From positions 558,001 through 622,000 of the forward strand of contig NZ_NPKO01000002.1 in assembly GCF_008329605.1 (NCBI RefSeq): 64,000 bases of DNA. The letters run 5' to 3'. The position numbers were made by a program, and so were the translations under genes. Source of the stretch: Mycolicibacterium sp. P9-64 (GTDB lineage Bacteria; Actinomycetota; Actinomycetes; Mycobacteriales; Mycobacteriaceae). Below are positions 40,455-49,564 of this stretch, one piece after another. The number at the start of each line of letters is the position of its first letter. The first letter of the stretch is position 1. Under the pieces are notes generated by a model. It saw only the letters and a program-made list of their open reading frames with translations. It was not told where the DNA came from and ran no database searches.

Positions 40455-41594
40455 ATGCCGGGGTTCGGGTTCGACACATTGGCGCTGCTGGCCGTCATCG
40501 GGATGGCCGGGCCGCTGCTGGCCGCGGTGCCCCGGCTCGGCATCCCGGTCGTCGTCGGTGAACTCGTCGCCGGGATCGTAGTCGGCAGAACCGGATTCGG
40601 CATCGTCGACGCAGCCGATCCGACGTTCACCCTGCTCGCCAACATCGGCTTCGCACTGGTGATGTTCATCGTTGGCACCCACGTTCCGGTGCGCGACACG
40701 ACGTTGCGCGGCGACTTGCCGAAAGCCGTGCTGCGCGCCGTGCTCGTCGGCGCGGTGGCGGCGGTCCTCGGCGTCGCGCTGGCAGGAGTTTTCGAGACGG
40801 GCCATGCGGCGCTCTACGCCGTACTGATGGCATCGTCGTCGGCCGCTTTGGCGCTCCCGGTGATCGACTCGCTGGGGCTCGCCGGCCCACAGGTCCTTTC
40901 GGTCACCGCGCAGATCGCCGTCGCCGATGCCGCGTCGATAGTGTTGCTGCCGTTGGTGATCGACCCGGAAAGGGCGCCTCGCGCCGCCCTCGGTGCCGCA
41001 GCCATCGTGGTGGGCTCCGGGCTGCTATACCTGGTGCTCAGGTACTTCGATCGAAGCGGCCACCGCAAGCGACTGCACCATTACTCCGAAGATCACCGCG
41101 AGGCACTGGAGCTGCGGATCAGCCTGATCAGCCTCTTCGCGCTCGCCGCACTCGCCGTGGCCACCCACGTCTCGATCATGCTTGCGGGATTCGCTCTCGG
41201 CCTGGTGATCTCGGCCATCGGCGAACCCCGCAGGCTGGCCCGCCAGCTGTTCGGCATCACCGAGGGGTTCTTCGGGCCGCTGTTCTTCGTGTGGCTGGGC
41301 GCCTCACTACAGGTGCGCGAGCTCGTCGACCATCCGATATTCATCGCCCTCGGGATCGGTCTCGGCGCCGGCGCGGTGATCGCCCACTGCGCGGCCAGAC
41401 TTCTGGGTCAGCCGCTGGCCCTCGGCGTGCTCGCGGCCGCACAGCTCGGAGTCCCCGTCGCGGCGGCGACGCTCGGCATCGAGCGGAACCTGCTGGCACA
41501 GGGCGAGCCGTCGGCGCTGATCCTGGGCGCACTGATCGCCATCACCGGCACCTCGATTGCAGGCACCGTCGCCAAGCGCCGCCAGCAGGCTTGA
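40455..41594 (+). CDS. CPA2-type monovalent cation:proton antiporter
   Basis: A 379-residue membrane protein with about 12 helices of the Kef/CPA2 antiporter fold (PRLGIPVVVGELVAGIVVGR, NIGFALVMFIVGTHVPV). There is no C-terminal RCK domain. It ends 1 bp before the stop of a convergent RCK/TrkA-type protein, and a second antiporter follows. K+ or Na+ export coupled to proton entry is expected; ion specificity is not decidable here. Confidence 0.87.
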   Translation: MPGFGFDTLALLAVIGMAGPLLAAVPRLGIPVVVGELVAGIVVGRTGFGIVDAADPTFTLLANIGFALVMFIVGTHVPVRDTTLRGDLPKAVLRAVLVGAVAAVLGVALAGVFETGHAALYAVLMASSSAALALPVIDSLGLAGPQVLSVTAQIAVADAASIVLLPLVIDPERAPRAALGAAAIVVGSGLLYLVLRYFDRSGHRKRLHHYSEDHREALELRISLISLFALAALAVATHVSIMLAGFALGLVISAIGEPRRLARQLFGITEGFFGPLFFVWLGASLQVRELVDHPIFIALGIGLGAGAVIAHCAARLLGQPLALGVLAAAQLGVPVAAATLGIERNLLAQGEPSALILGALIAITGTSIAGTVAKRRQQA

Positions 41595-41595
41595 C

Positions 41596-42309
41596 CTACT
41601 TCGGTTCCCGAGCCGGCGCCGCGGCGTGCACGGCAGCTTGGATCGAACTCGCCACCGCGGGGTCGGCAACGAACAGCAGCTCGTCGCCGGCCTCCAACAC
41701 GTCCGATGGCTGGGGCACGATGACCCTGCTGCCCCGGACCACGGTGACCAGCACGGTGTTGGCGGGCAGGCCCAACTGGTCGGTCCTGCGCCCGACCAGC
41801 GGGTTGTCTTCTGGCAGAGTCAGTTTCGCCACGTCGGCATGCCCCTGACCGAGTCCCATCAGGCGCACGACGTGTCCGACGTCGATGGCTCCCTCCACCC
41901 CGGCGACCATGGCGCCCGGCGCCGAGACGGCCACGTCGATTCCCCACCCCTGCGTGAACAGCCACTCGTTCTTCAGGTCGTTGATCCTCGCGACCACGCG
42001 TGGCACACCGAACTCGGACTTGGCCAGCAGCCCGATCACGAGATTGGCCTTGTCGTCACCGGTGGCCGCCATCAGCACGTCGCACGTCTGCACGCCAGCT
42101 TCCTCCATCGACGTCAGCTCGCACGCGTCCGCGATCAACCAATCGGCGTCGGGAACCGACTCGGGTTCGTAGTGCGCGCGCAGGTGCTCGATCAGCAGAA
42201 CCTTGTGGCCGTTGTCCAGCAGTTCGCGCGCGACGGATCGGCCGACCTTGCCCGCGCCGGCGATCGCTACCCGCAGCTGCCGTTCCTTCACCGGGCCATC
42301 TTGACTCAT
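41596..42309 (-). CDS. TrkA-type (RCK) potassium channel/transport regulatory protein
   Basis: A 237-residue cytosolic protein with an N-terminal RCK NAD-binding Rossmann fold (LRVAIAGAGKVGRSVARELL, GDDKANLVIGLLAK) and a C-terminal RCK_C domain (VVRGSRVIVPQPSDVLEAGD). It gates potassium transport in response to NAD(H) or nucleotides. The ATG giving MSQDGPVKERQ is chosen; a GTG 15 nt further in is an alternative. It sits between two cation/proton antiporters, the first of which lacks its own RCK domain. Confidence 0.87.
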   Translation of the reverse strand: MSQDGPVKERQLRVAIAGAGKVGRSVARELLDNGHKVLLIEHLRAHYEPESVPDADWLIADACELTSMEEAGVQTCDVLMAATGDDKANLVIGLLAKSEFGVPRVVARINDLKNEWLFTQGWGIDVAVSAPGAMVAGVEGAIDVGHVVRLMGLGQGHADVAKLTLPEDNPLVGRRTDQLGLPANTVLVTVVRGSRVIVPQPSDVLEAGDELLFVADPAVASSIQAAVHAAAPAREPK

Positions 42310-42386
42310 CGAGGTCGGGTACGAGAGCCCACCGGGCACGTCGCACTGTTTTACTTGACCGCACACGCGCCGAGGGCAGGAACGAA

Positions 42387-43883
42387 ATGAGCTTGCAACA
42401 GCTGTATCTGGCATTGCTGATCGGTGGCTTCGTGCTGCTGGCCAGCATTGTCGGCACCCGGGTGGCGACCCGGGTGGGTTTTCCCAGCCTGCTGCTGTAC
42501 CTGCTTGTCGGTGTCGTCATCGGAGAGGACGGCTTCGGTGTCCAGTTCGACAACGTCGAACTGGCCCGCAACATCGGCACGGTGGCGCTGGCGGTGATCC
42601 TGGTCGAGGGCGGCTTGACCACCCGATTCGCCGACGTCCGCCGCGTGCTGGCACCCGCAGGCGTCCTCGCCACCGTCGGCGTCCTCATCAGCACGGCGGT
42701 CACGGCCACTGGCGCGCACCTCCTGCTCGGCATGAACTGGCAGTTGTCGCTGCTCCTCGGAGCCATCGTGTCCTCCACCGACGCGGCCGCGGTGTTCTCG
42801 GTCCTTCGGGTGCTGCCGTTGCCACGCCGGGTGGCCGGCCTGCTCGAGGCCGAGTCCGGGTTCAACGACGCTCCCGCCGTCATCCTCGTGCTGATGTTCA
42901 CCGCGATGCCGTTCGTGCTGGAACCGGAGAGCGCCGTGGCGGGCATCGTCTACGAGCTGGTCGCCGGTTGCGCGATCGGCTTGGCATTCGGTTTTCTCGG
43001 CGCGATGGCCATGCGCAGGGTCGCCCTCCCCTCCTCCGGCCTCTACCCGATCGCGACGTTCGGGTTGGGGATGGTGGCATTCGCCGCCGCGGGTACCGCC
43101 CACGCCAGTGGTTTCATCGCCGCGTATCTGGCTGCGGTGGTGCTCGCGAACTCCGGGCTGCCCCACCGGTCGGCCACCAGGTCCTTCGCCGAAGGGCTCG
43201 GCTGGTTGGCCCAGATCGGACTGTTCGTCCTGCTCGGCCTGCTGGTGGACCCGAGCGAGCTGGCGCGCGACGTGGTGCCTGCGATCGTCATCGGACTGGT
43301 GCTGCTGCTGGTCGCGCGGCCGCTATCGGTCATCGGTTCGCTCGCGGGTTTCCGTGTCCCGTGGCGCGAGCAGACCTTCCTGTCATGGGCCGGGCTGCGC
43401 GGCGCGGTCCCCATCGTGCTTGCGACATTTCCGATCGTGGCGAACGTGCCAGGCAGCTATCGGCTGCTCAACGTCGTGTTCGTCCTGGTGGTGGTCTTCA
43501 CCCTGGTGCAGGGGCCGAGCCTTCCGCTGATCGCCCATCTGCTGGGGCTGATTCCGCGTGACTCACCCCGCGAGATACAGGTCGAATCCGCGCCGCTCGA
43601 CGTGCTCGAGGCCGAACTGCTGACCCTGAAGGTGCGGCCGTCCTCCCGGCTGCACAACGTGACGGTCGTCGAACTGCGGCTGCCCGACCCGAGCGTGATC
43701 ACGCTGATCATTCGGGACGGCCACACGTTCGTTCCACTGCCCGACACCAGCATTGCGGCCGGCGACGAGCTGCTGATCGTCACGACGTCGAAGACGCGCG
43801 CCGCCGCCGAACGACGACTCCGCGCGGTCAGCAGGCGGGGCAAGTTGGCGTACTGGTTCGACGAGTACGGAGACGCTGACTGA
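42387..43883 (+). CDS. CPA1-type potassium/proton antiporter with RCK_C domain
   Basis: A 498-residue antiporter. About 12 transmembrane helices form the CPA1 exchanger fold, including SSTDAAAVFSVLR and AESGFNDAPAVILV with the ion-binding Asp residues, followed by a cytosolic RCK_C domain (VTVVELRLPDPSVITLIIR, TSIAAGDELLIV). The layout matches NhaP2/CvrA-type potassium antiporters. The ATG at 42387 is preceded by GGGCAGGAACG; the frame is open far upstream, but that part is antisense to the RCK gene. Confidence 0.9.
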   Translation: MSLQQLYLALLIGGFVLLASIVGTRVATRVGFPSLLLYLLVGVVIGEDGFGVQFDNVELARNIGTVALAVILVEGGLTTRFADVRRVLAPAGVLATVGVLISTAVTATGAHLLLGMNWQLSLLLGAIVSSTDAAAVFSVLRVLPLPRRVAGLLEAESGFNDAPAVILVLMFTAMPFVLEPESAVAGIVYELVAGCAIGLAFGFLGAMAMRRVALPSSGLYPIATFGLGMVAFAAAGTAHASGFIAAYLAAVVLANSGLPHRSATRSFAEGLGWLAQIGLFVLLGLLVDPSELARDVVPAIVIGLVLLLVARPLSVIGSLAGFRVPWREQTFLSWAGLRGAVPIVLATFPIVANVPGSYRLLNVVFVLVVVFTLVQGPSLPLIAHLLGLIPRDSPREIQVESAPLDVLEAELLTLKVRPSSRLHNVTVVELRLPDPSVITLIIRDGHTFVPLPDTSIAAGDELLIVTTSKTRAAAERRLRAVSRRGKLAYWFDEYGDAD

Positions 43884-43888
43884 CGTCG

Positions 43889-44827
43889 TCAGGCCGTCGC
43901 CCCCACCTCCGCGCGGTAGGTGTTGGGACTGACGCCGTAGGCGCGCTTGAACGCGCTCGAGAGCGCAAATGGTGTGCCGTAACCCACCTGCCGCGCGATG
44001 GCGGCGATCGTGGTGCGGCTGGACCGCAGCATGTCCGCGGCCATGGCGAGGCGCCAGCTGGTCAGGAAGGCGATCGGGGGCTCGCCTACCTGATCGGTGA
44101 ACCGGCGCGCGAACACCGCACGGGAATTGCCAACTGCAGCAGCCAGATTGGCTACCGTCCAGGGATGGCTCGGATTGTTGTAGATGAGCTTGAGCGCGCG
44201 GCCCACGACCGGATCGCGCTCGGCTTGCCACCAGGTCGGCGCGTTCTCGCCGCGGTCGAACCAGGCGCGCAGCATCGCGATGAGCAGGACGTCGAGAAGC
44301 CTGTCCAGGTAGGCCTCCTGGCCGGGCCCGTCCAAGCCGGCCTCCTCGGCGAGCATCTCGACCAGCGGGCTGTTCCATTCGTCGGCGCGCAGCACCAGCA
44401 GGGCGGGTAGCGCAGCCAACAATCGCTCGCTGACCTCGCTGCGGCCCTCGTACGCGCAGATCACCGACGTCGTCGTACCGGAATCGCTGTTGCCCCACGT
44501 CCGCACGCCCAGCGACATCTCGAAACGCAGGTCCTCACCCGACAGCGTGGTGCAGCGCTGGCCAGGCTGGATCACGATCATCGGCGACGTGGCGGGATCG
44601 TCGGCGAACAGATAGTGCTCGCTGCCACGGGCCAGGGCGACGTCGCCAGGATGCAACCACGTGGTGCCGCTGGTCTCCCCGACGATCACGGCGCTGCCGC
44701 GGGTCTGACAGATGAGGGTCAAGGCGTCGTCGCGAATGTTCATCGACCACGGCGGATCCATCTTCATTCTGAGCACGAAGGCGCCGCGCGCCCGAACTCC
44801 ATCGAGCAAGCCGACGACAGCGTCCAC
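43889..44827 (-). CDS. AraC-family transcriptional regulator
   Basis: A 312-residue regulator with an N-terminal cupin-like domain (about 1-180; DALTLICQTRGSAVIV, WLHPGDVALARGSEHYLF) and a C-terminal pair of helix-turn-helix motifs (WTVANLAAAVGNSRAVFARR, AIARQVGYGTPFALSSAFKR). The AraC signature is intact. It is divergent from the DUF1772 membrane protein at 44909, its likely target; the 81-bp gap must hold both promoters. Confidence 0.9.
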   Translation of the reverse strand: MDAVVGLLDGVRARGAFVLRMKMDPPWSMNIRDDALTLICQTRGSAVIVGETSGTTWLHPGDVALARGSEHYLFADDPATSPMIVIQPGQRCTTLSGEDLRFEMSLGVRTWGNSDSGTTTSVICAYEGRSEVSERLLAALPALLVLRADEWNSPLVEMLAEEAGLDGPGQEAYLDRLLDVLLIAMLRAWFDRGENAPTWWQAERDPVVGRALKLIYNNPSHPWTVANLAAAVGNSRAVFARRFTDQVGEPPIAFLTSWRLAMAADMLRSSRTTIAAIARQVGYGTPFALSSAFKRAYGVSPNTYRAEVGATA

Positions 44828-44908
44828 GCGCCGATGCTAGACGATCAGACATGCTTTCGAGACGGAAAGTGATGGATCGTCTCGCCTGGCGGCGGTTGAC
44901 TACCAGAC

Positions 44909-45403
44909 ATGAACATCAGTCCCGTCGTGATCCTGACCATCGTCGCCGCGATCACCAGCGCTGCCGCGGCCGGAATGACGAACGTGTTCTCGACCTTCGC
45001 CATGCGTGGTCTGGACCGCACTGGCCCGATCCTGGCGATCACCGCGATGCGTGGCATCAACGCCGTCGCGAACACGAGCCGCGCATTCCTAGTGGTGTAC
45101 TTCGGTGCGGCCGTGCTGGCCGCGGCGGTGGGCGTCACCGCCACGGTCCAGCGTCACCAGCCAGGCAGTTGGTATGAGTTGGTCGGCGGGCTCTTCGGTG
45201 TCCTCGCCGCGGTCATCACGATCGCGTTCAACGTCCCGCTGAACAATCGTCTCGACGGCGTCGATCCCGACGGTCTGTCGGTCGCCGAAGCAGCGCGGGA
45301 GTGGCAGGCCTACCTGTCGACGTGGACGGCGTGGAACCACGTGCGGACCGCGACCGGGTTCGCCGCGGCCGTGCTGATGTTGATCGGCCTTCAGTACCGC
45401 TGA
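44909..45403 (+). CDS. DUF1772 (anthrone oxygenase-like) membrane protein
   Basis: A 164-residue protein with four predicted transmembrane helices (residues about 5-24, 56-80, 92-112, 143-161) and the family pattern VPLNNRLDGVDPDGLSVAEA then WTAWNHVRTATGFAAAVLML. DUF1772 proteins include anthrone oxygenases, but most bacterial members have no known function. Often found next to AraC regulators, as here. Its 3' 176 bp overlap the antisense extension of the convergent MFS gene. Confidence 0.87.
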   Translation: MNISPVVILTIVAAITSAAAAGMTNVFSTFAMRGLDRTGPILAITAMRGINAVANTSRAFLVVYFGAAVLAAAVGVTATVQRHQPGSWYELVGGLFGVLAAVITIAFNVPLNNRLDGVDPDGLSVAEAAREWQAYLSTWTAWNHVRTATGFAAAVLMLIGLQYR

Positions 45404-46916
45404 CGTCCCGAGATGCGATGGCGACGACCGCCGCCGCGAACAGGGTCAGCAGTGCCGCGATGATTGCGGTCGGCGCGATGCCCGAGTCGAACGCGGTACG
45501 CGCAGACTCGAGCAACCGCTCTGCGACGCCGGTAGGCACGTGCTGCGCCACCGAGGTGGCACCGCCGATGCTCTCCGCGGCGTTGGCTGCATCCGTCGGC
45601 GAAAGACCATGGGGGACTTTCACGTTGGCCCGGTAGAACGCGGTGAAGATGGTGCCGAGCGTTGCGGTGCCGACAACCGCGCCAAGCTCGTAGGCCGTCT
45701 CCGACACTGCGGACGCCGCCCCCGACTTGGCTGCAGGCACGGACGCGACGATGGTGTCGTTGGTGATGGTCTGCGAGATGCCGACGCCGAGTTCGAGCAC
45801 GATGAACGACACCACCACCGCGACCACTGTCAGGTCGTGACGGAACAGCAGGATCATCCCAAAGCCGGCCGATACCAAGACAAGCCCGACCACGATCAGC
45901 GTGTGGGGCTTGAACCACCTCATCAAACGCACGACGCCAATTCCCGCGACCACCGACAAGGCGGCGCCTGGAAGTGTCACCAGGCCGGCGGTCAAGGGGC
46001 TGAGGCCGAGCACCAACTGCAGGTGTTGCGAGATGAAGAAGATGAACCCGATGAGCCCCACGATGGACAGGAAGTTCGCCAGGATCGACGACCAGAACGG
46101 GGTGTACCCGAACAGCTTCATGTCGAGCATCGGTGTGGCGCTGCGGTTCTGGCGCCGCACGAACACCACACCGGAGCCGACGCTGATCGCGAACGCAGCG
46201 ACGACGAACCACGACAGCCCGTCGTGTGCCGCCGTCTTGATGGCCCAGACGAGCGGCAGCATCGCCGTCAACGACAGCAACACGCTGAACGGGTCGAGCG
46301 GACCTGGGCTCGGGTCGCGCGACTCCGGCACCAGCTTCGGCGCCAGCACCAGCAGCGGCAGCAGGATCGGGACGGCAACGAGAAACACCGCACCCCAATG
46401 GAAGTGCTCAAGCAGCACGCCGCCGACGATCGGGCCGAGCGCGGAGCCCGCAGTGAAACACGACGCCCAGATGGCGATGGCGAGCCTGCGTGAGGATGCG
46501 TTGGTGAAGATGTTGCGGATCAGCGACATCGTCGACGGCATCAACATGGCGCCGAAGATGCCGAGGACGGCGCGAGCGGCCACCAGGTAGCCGGCGCTCG
46601 GAGCGAACGCCGCGGCAGCCGATACCACCGCGAAGCCGGTCGCGCCGATCACGAGCATCCTGCGCCTGCCGATCCGGTCGCCGAGGCTGCCCATCATCAC
46701 CAGCAGCGTGGCAAGCACCAACGAGTACACGTCGACGATCCACAGCTGCATCGGCGCCGACGGAGTGAAATCCTGGGCGATGCTCGGCAAGGCGAAGGCA
46801 AGGATGGTGTTGTCGACGGCGATCAGCAGCACGGGCAGCAGCAGCACCGCCAGCGCGAACCACGCGCGGCGAGGTGTGCTTGCGGACGTCGGGATGGCGT
46901 CGACCCGGGTCGACAT
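45228..46916 (-). CDS. MFS drug transporter (DHA2/EmrB-QacA type), odd C-terminus
   Basis: A 562-residue, 14-helix major facilitator exporter: motif AVDNTILAFALPSIAQDF in helix 1, GDRIGRRRMLVIG (motif A), GSALGPIVGGVLLEHFHWGAVF (motif C). Multidrug or biocide efflux is the usual role. The conserved fold ends near VVAIASRDV; about 60 further residues are Arg/Ser/Pro-rich (RPRRTRSRSARGS) and are read from the antisense of the DUF1772 gene. This suggests a lost stop codon or frameshift. A TetR gene lies 43 bp upstream on the same strand and probably controls it. Confidence 0.87.
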   Translation of the reverse strand: MSTRVDAIPTSASTPRRAWFALAVLLLPVLLIAVDNTILAFALPSIAQDFTPSAPMQLWIVDVYSLVLATLLVMMGSLGDRIGRRRMLVIGATGFAVVSAAAAFAPSAGYLVAARAVLGIFGAMLMPSTMSLIRNIFTNASSRRLAIAIWASCFTAGSALGPIVGGVLLEHFHWGAVFLVAVPILLPLLVLAPKLVPESRDPSPGPLDPFSVLLSLTAMLPLVWAIKTAAHDGLSWFVVAAFAISVGSGVVFVRRQNRSATPMLDMKLFGYTPFWSSILANFLSIVGLIGFIFFISQHLQLVLGLSPLTAGLVTLPGAALSVVAGIGVVRLMRWFKPHTLIVVGLVLVSAGFGMILLFRHDLTVVAVVVSFIVLELGVGISQTITNDTIVASVPAAKSGAASAVSETAYELGAVVGTATLGTIFTAFYRANVKVPHGLSPTDAANAAESIGGATSVAQHVPTGVAERLLESARTAFDSGIAPTAIIAALLTLFAAAVVAIASRDVSGTEGRSTSARPRRTRSRSARGSTPSTSTGRPATPALLRRPTDRRDRRRRDDCSAGR

Positions 46917-46959
46917 GATGTAGCTCCTAGGACTTATGAAGGGTTGAAAGCGGGTTGAA

Positions 46960-47532
46960 TCAACCGTGATTCGGGGAACTGATGGTGCCCTCGGTGAGGC
47001 TGGCCATGATGGCGTCGACGATCTCTACGCGCGGGGCACTATTGCGCTTGATGGCGTCGTAGCCCGCCGAAAGCAGCGCCCAGAACACCAGCCGCGGCCA
47101 GTCGGGTGGCCCGGCGGCCCCTCGTGTCGACATGCGGTTGAGCACGTCGGCGATCGCCTCGTCTCCGGTGTCGAGCAGCGCCGCCAGCTCTGGGTCGGCG
47201 AGGATCGATGAGTCGTTGAAGACGAACGGAATGATCGGTCCGAGGTCGAGCTGACACTCCACCACGCGGCGCAACGCCTCGACCGGGGGACCGCAGTCGG
47301 GTTCGGCATGCGCGATCGCGGCGTTGCTCAGCTCGTGCACGTGCAGGGCGAGTGCGCGGAGGAGGTCGGAGCGCTCGGGGAAGTAGCGGTGCAGCGTGCT
47401 GCGGCCGACGTCGGCAGCCGTCGCGATGTCGGCGAGCGAGGCGACGGGATTGGTCGCAAGCACCGACATGGCGGCGTCGAGGATCGCCTTTCGGGTCCGC
47501 GAACGCGCGCCACCATCAATCGATACCGACAT
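46960..47532 (-). CDS. TetR-family transcriptional regulator
   Basis: A 190-residue repressor. The N-terminal helix-turn-helix is clear (AILDAAMSVLATNPVASLAD, AADVGRSTLHRYFPERSDLL), with a divergent C-terminal ligand domain. It lies immediately upstream of the MFS exporter on the same strand, the common arrangement for self-regulated efflux operons. The gap before it contains CCCAAAATGGG (47556-47566), a candidate operator. Ligand unknown. Confidence 0.88.
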   Translation of the reverse strand: MSVSIDGGARSRTRKAILDAAMSVLATNPVASLADIATAADVGRSTLHRYFPERSDLLRALALHVHELSNAAIAHAEPDCGPPVEALRRVVECQLDLGPIIPFVFNDSSILADPELAALLDTGDEAIADVLNRMSTRGAAGPPDWPRLVFWALLSAGYDAIKRNSAPRVEIVDAIMASLTEGTISSPNHG

Positions 47533-47586
47533 GTGCCTGAATATAGCATATGTTGCCCAAAATGGGACACCAACGTCTCGTTTTGG

Positions 47587-48540
47587 TCAGCTCGGCGGCG
47601 TGAACCCGCCCGGATCGGTCGCCGCGGGGGGTGACATCGGCGGCTGATACCCAGGTCCAGGCTGTGGACCCCACTGCGGCGGCGGAGCGGCCGTAGCGGG
47701 ACGCGGGGGGAGCGGAGCGACGGGGAATGGGCGCGGGGCGAGCGAAGCGACGGGGAATGGACGCGGGGCGAGCGAAGCGACGGGGAATGGACGCTGCAGC
47801 CGAGCCAGCTCCCTTCGGTGTCGCTCGGCCAGCACCGCGGCCAGCACCAACTGTGGAGGCGTGCCCGGCGGCGGGGGAGGGGAGATCTGGGCGACCACCT
47901 CGGAGCAGACCCGGTAGGCGATCTGGTCGCGCATGCCAGGATCCAGCTGGGGCGCCCTCGACAGGAACTGGCGGGCCCGCTCCGCCGACTCGGCGGCCAG
48001 GCCGGACAGCTGCAACGACGACGCCCACCACGCCAACGACGGTGGCATCAGCGGCGGCGGGCTGAGCTTGGGGCCACGCTCACTGATCACCATGGTGCCT
48101 GCGAACACGTCGCCGACTCGTTTGCCCTTGGCGGACACCATGCTGCAGATCACCGCCGGGCCGCCTGCCAACATCCAGAACTCGACGAAGCCCGACAGCG
48201 CGCGAAACAGCGCCTGGCGGAAGCGTTCCGGCCCGCCATCATCGGAGACCACGCGCAGGCCGGTCGCGATCTTGCCGAGGGAACGGCCACGCGTCGCGGT
48301 CTCGAAGATGACCGGATATCCGACGGTCGCCAGCACGGTGAAGAGAATGAGGATGGCCGCCGACGCCGCCGTGTCCAGATCGCTCAGCGTGAGCGCCCAC
48401 AACACGACGCCGAGGACGTAGGCAACGAAAACCACCGTGAGGTCGATGAATGCCGACACCGCGCGGATGGGCAACTGCGCGATCTGCACGTCGAGAACCA
48501 CGGCGTCGCCCGTGACCAACGGTTCCGGCTGGGCCACCAT
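47587..48540 (-). CDS. RDD-family membrane protein with repeat-expanded Pro-rich tail
   Basis: A 317-residue protein. The N-terminal RDD domain (about 20-160, three membrane segments, LPIRAVSAFIDLTVVFVAYV and GRSLGKIATGLRVVSDDGG) is followed by a soluble helical segment and a Pro-rich C-terminus. The tail contains [10 protein letters not shown] units encoded by three 30-bp copies of the dispersed repeat. RDD proteins are of uncertain function. The gene is divergent from the SpoIIM-like gene with a 27-bp gap, a mycobacterially conserved pair (Rv3695/Rv3694c, from memory). Confidence 0.88.
   Translation of the reverse strand: MVAQPEPLVTGDAVVLDVQIAQLPIRAVSAFIDLTVVFVAYVLGVVLWALTLSDLDTAASAAILILFTVLATVGYPVIFETATRGRSLGKIATGLRVVSDDGGPERFRQALFRALSGFVEFWMLAGGPAVICSMVSAKGKRVGDVFAGTMVISERGPKLSPPPLMPPSLAWWASSLQLSGLAAESAERARQFLSRAPQLDPGMRDQIAYRVCSEVVAQISPPPPPGTPPQLVLAAVLAERHRRELARLQRPFPVASLAPRPFPVASLAPRPFPVAPLPPRPATAAPPPQWGPQPGPGYQPPMSPPAATDPGGFTPPS
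47701..47790 (-). repeat. Three 30-bp tandem repeats in the RDD gene tail
   Basis: Three consecutive 30-bp units, each with GGCGAGCGAAGCGACGGG (the first reads GGGAGCGGAGCGACGGG). They are in frame and encode [14 protein letters not shown] repeats on the minus strand. Same core as the arrays at 5823 and 20311. Confidence 0.9.
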
Positions 48541-48567
48541 GCCAGAGACGCTACTAGCATTCCAGGG

Positions 48568-49560
48568 GTGGATGTCGACGCGTTCGTGCTGGCACACCGC
48601 CCCACCTGGGACCGGCTCGAGCAATTGGTGAAACGGCGTCGCAACCTGACCGGAGCCGAGGTCGACGAGCTGGTGGACCTCTACCAGCGGGTGTCGACCC
48701 ACCTGTCGATGGTGCGCACGGCGTCGTCTGATTCGGTGTTGGTCGGCCGGTTGTCGGGTTTGGTGGCCAAGGCACGCTCCGCGGTCACCGGTGCGCATGC
48801 CCCGCTGTCCCGAGAATTCGTCCGGTTCTTCACGGTGTCCTTTCCCGTAGTCGCCTACCAAGCGTGGCGGTGGTGGTTGGGAACCGCGGTTGCCTTCCTG
48901 GTCGTCACCGTGGCGATCGCGGTGTGGGTGTCCGGGAACCACGAAGTGCAATACGCGTTGACGACCCCCGGCGAGATCGACGAGATCGTGAACAACCGCT
49001 TCGCCTCGTACTACAGCGAGAACCCACCCTGGTCGTTCGCAATGCAGGTGTGGCTCAACAATGCGTGGATTTCGGTGCTGTGCATCGGGTTCGCGGTCGT
49101 GGGTGGCCTACCAATTCCGGCCCTGCTGTTCCAGAACGCCGCCAACCTCGGGGTGATGGCCGCGTTCATGTTCGACGCGGGCAAGGGCGACATCTTCCTC
49201 GGGCTGCTCACGCCCCACGGTCTGCTCGAACTGACGGCGGTGTTCCTCGCCGCGGCGGCAGGAATGCGGCTCGGCTGGTCGGTGGTGTCGCCGGGTGACC
49301 GGCCGCGGGGCCAGGTGCTCGCCGAGCGGGGCCGTGCCGTCGTCTCCGTCGCGGTCGGCATGTTCGTCGTCCTGCTCCTGTCGGGATTGATCGAAGCGCT
49401 CGTCACGCCGTCGGGGCTGCCGACGTTCGCGCGCATCGCCATTGGGGTGACTGCCGAGGTCGCGTTCATCGGCTACGTCGTGCACTTCGGGCGCAAGGGC
49501 GTTCGGGCGGGGGAGACCGGCGACATCGAGGACGCACCCGACGTCGTGCCGACGGGGTGA
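48568..49560 (+). CDS. Stage II sporulation protein M-like membrane protein (DUF95)
   Basis: A 330-residue membrane protein with about six helices. A charged N-terminal segment (RPTWDRLEQLVKRRRNLTGA) precedes the DUF95/SpoIIM core (NNAWISVLCIGFAVVGGLPI, FLGLLTPHGLLELTAVFLAA). In non-sporulating actinobacteria its role is unknown; it pairs with RDD and MoxR/DUF58 genes, as here. GTG start after CCAGGGG. It converges on the DUF58 gene with 4 bp between stops. Confidence 0.88.
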   Translation: MDVDAFVLAHRPTWDRLEQLVKRRRNLTGAEVDELVDLYQRVSTHLSMVRTASSDSVLVGRLSGLVAKARSAVTGAHAPLSREFVRFFTVSFPVVAYQAWRWWLGTAVAFLVVTVAIAVWVSGNHEVQYALTTPGEIDEIVNNRFASYYSENPPWSFAMQVWLNNAWISVLCIGFAVVGGLPIPALLFQNAANLGVMAAFMFDAGKGDIFLGLLTPHGLLELTAVFLAAAAGMRLGWSVVSPGDRPRGQVLAERGRAVVSVAVGMFVVLLLSGLIEALVTPSGLPTFARIAIGVTAEVAFIGYVVHFGRKGVRAGETGDIEDAPDVVPTG

Positions 49561-49564
49561 CGTC

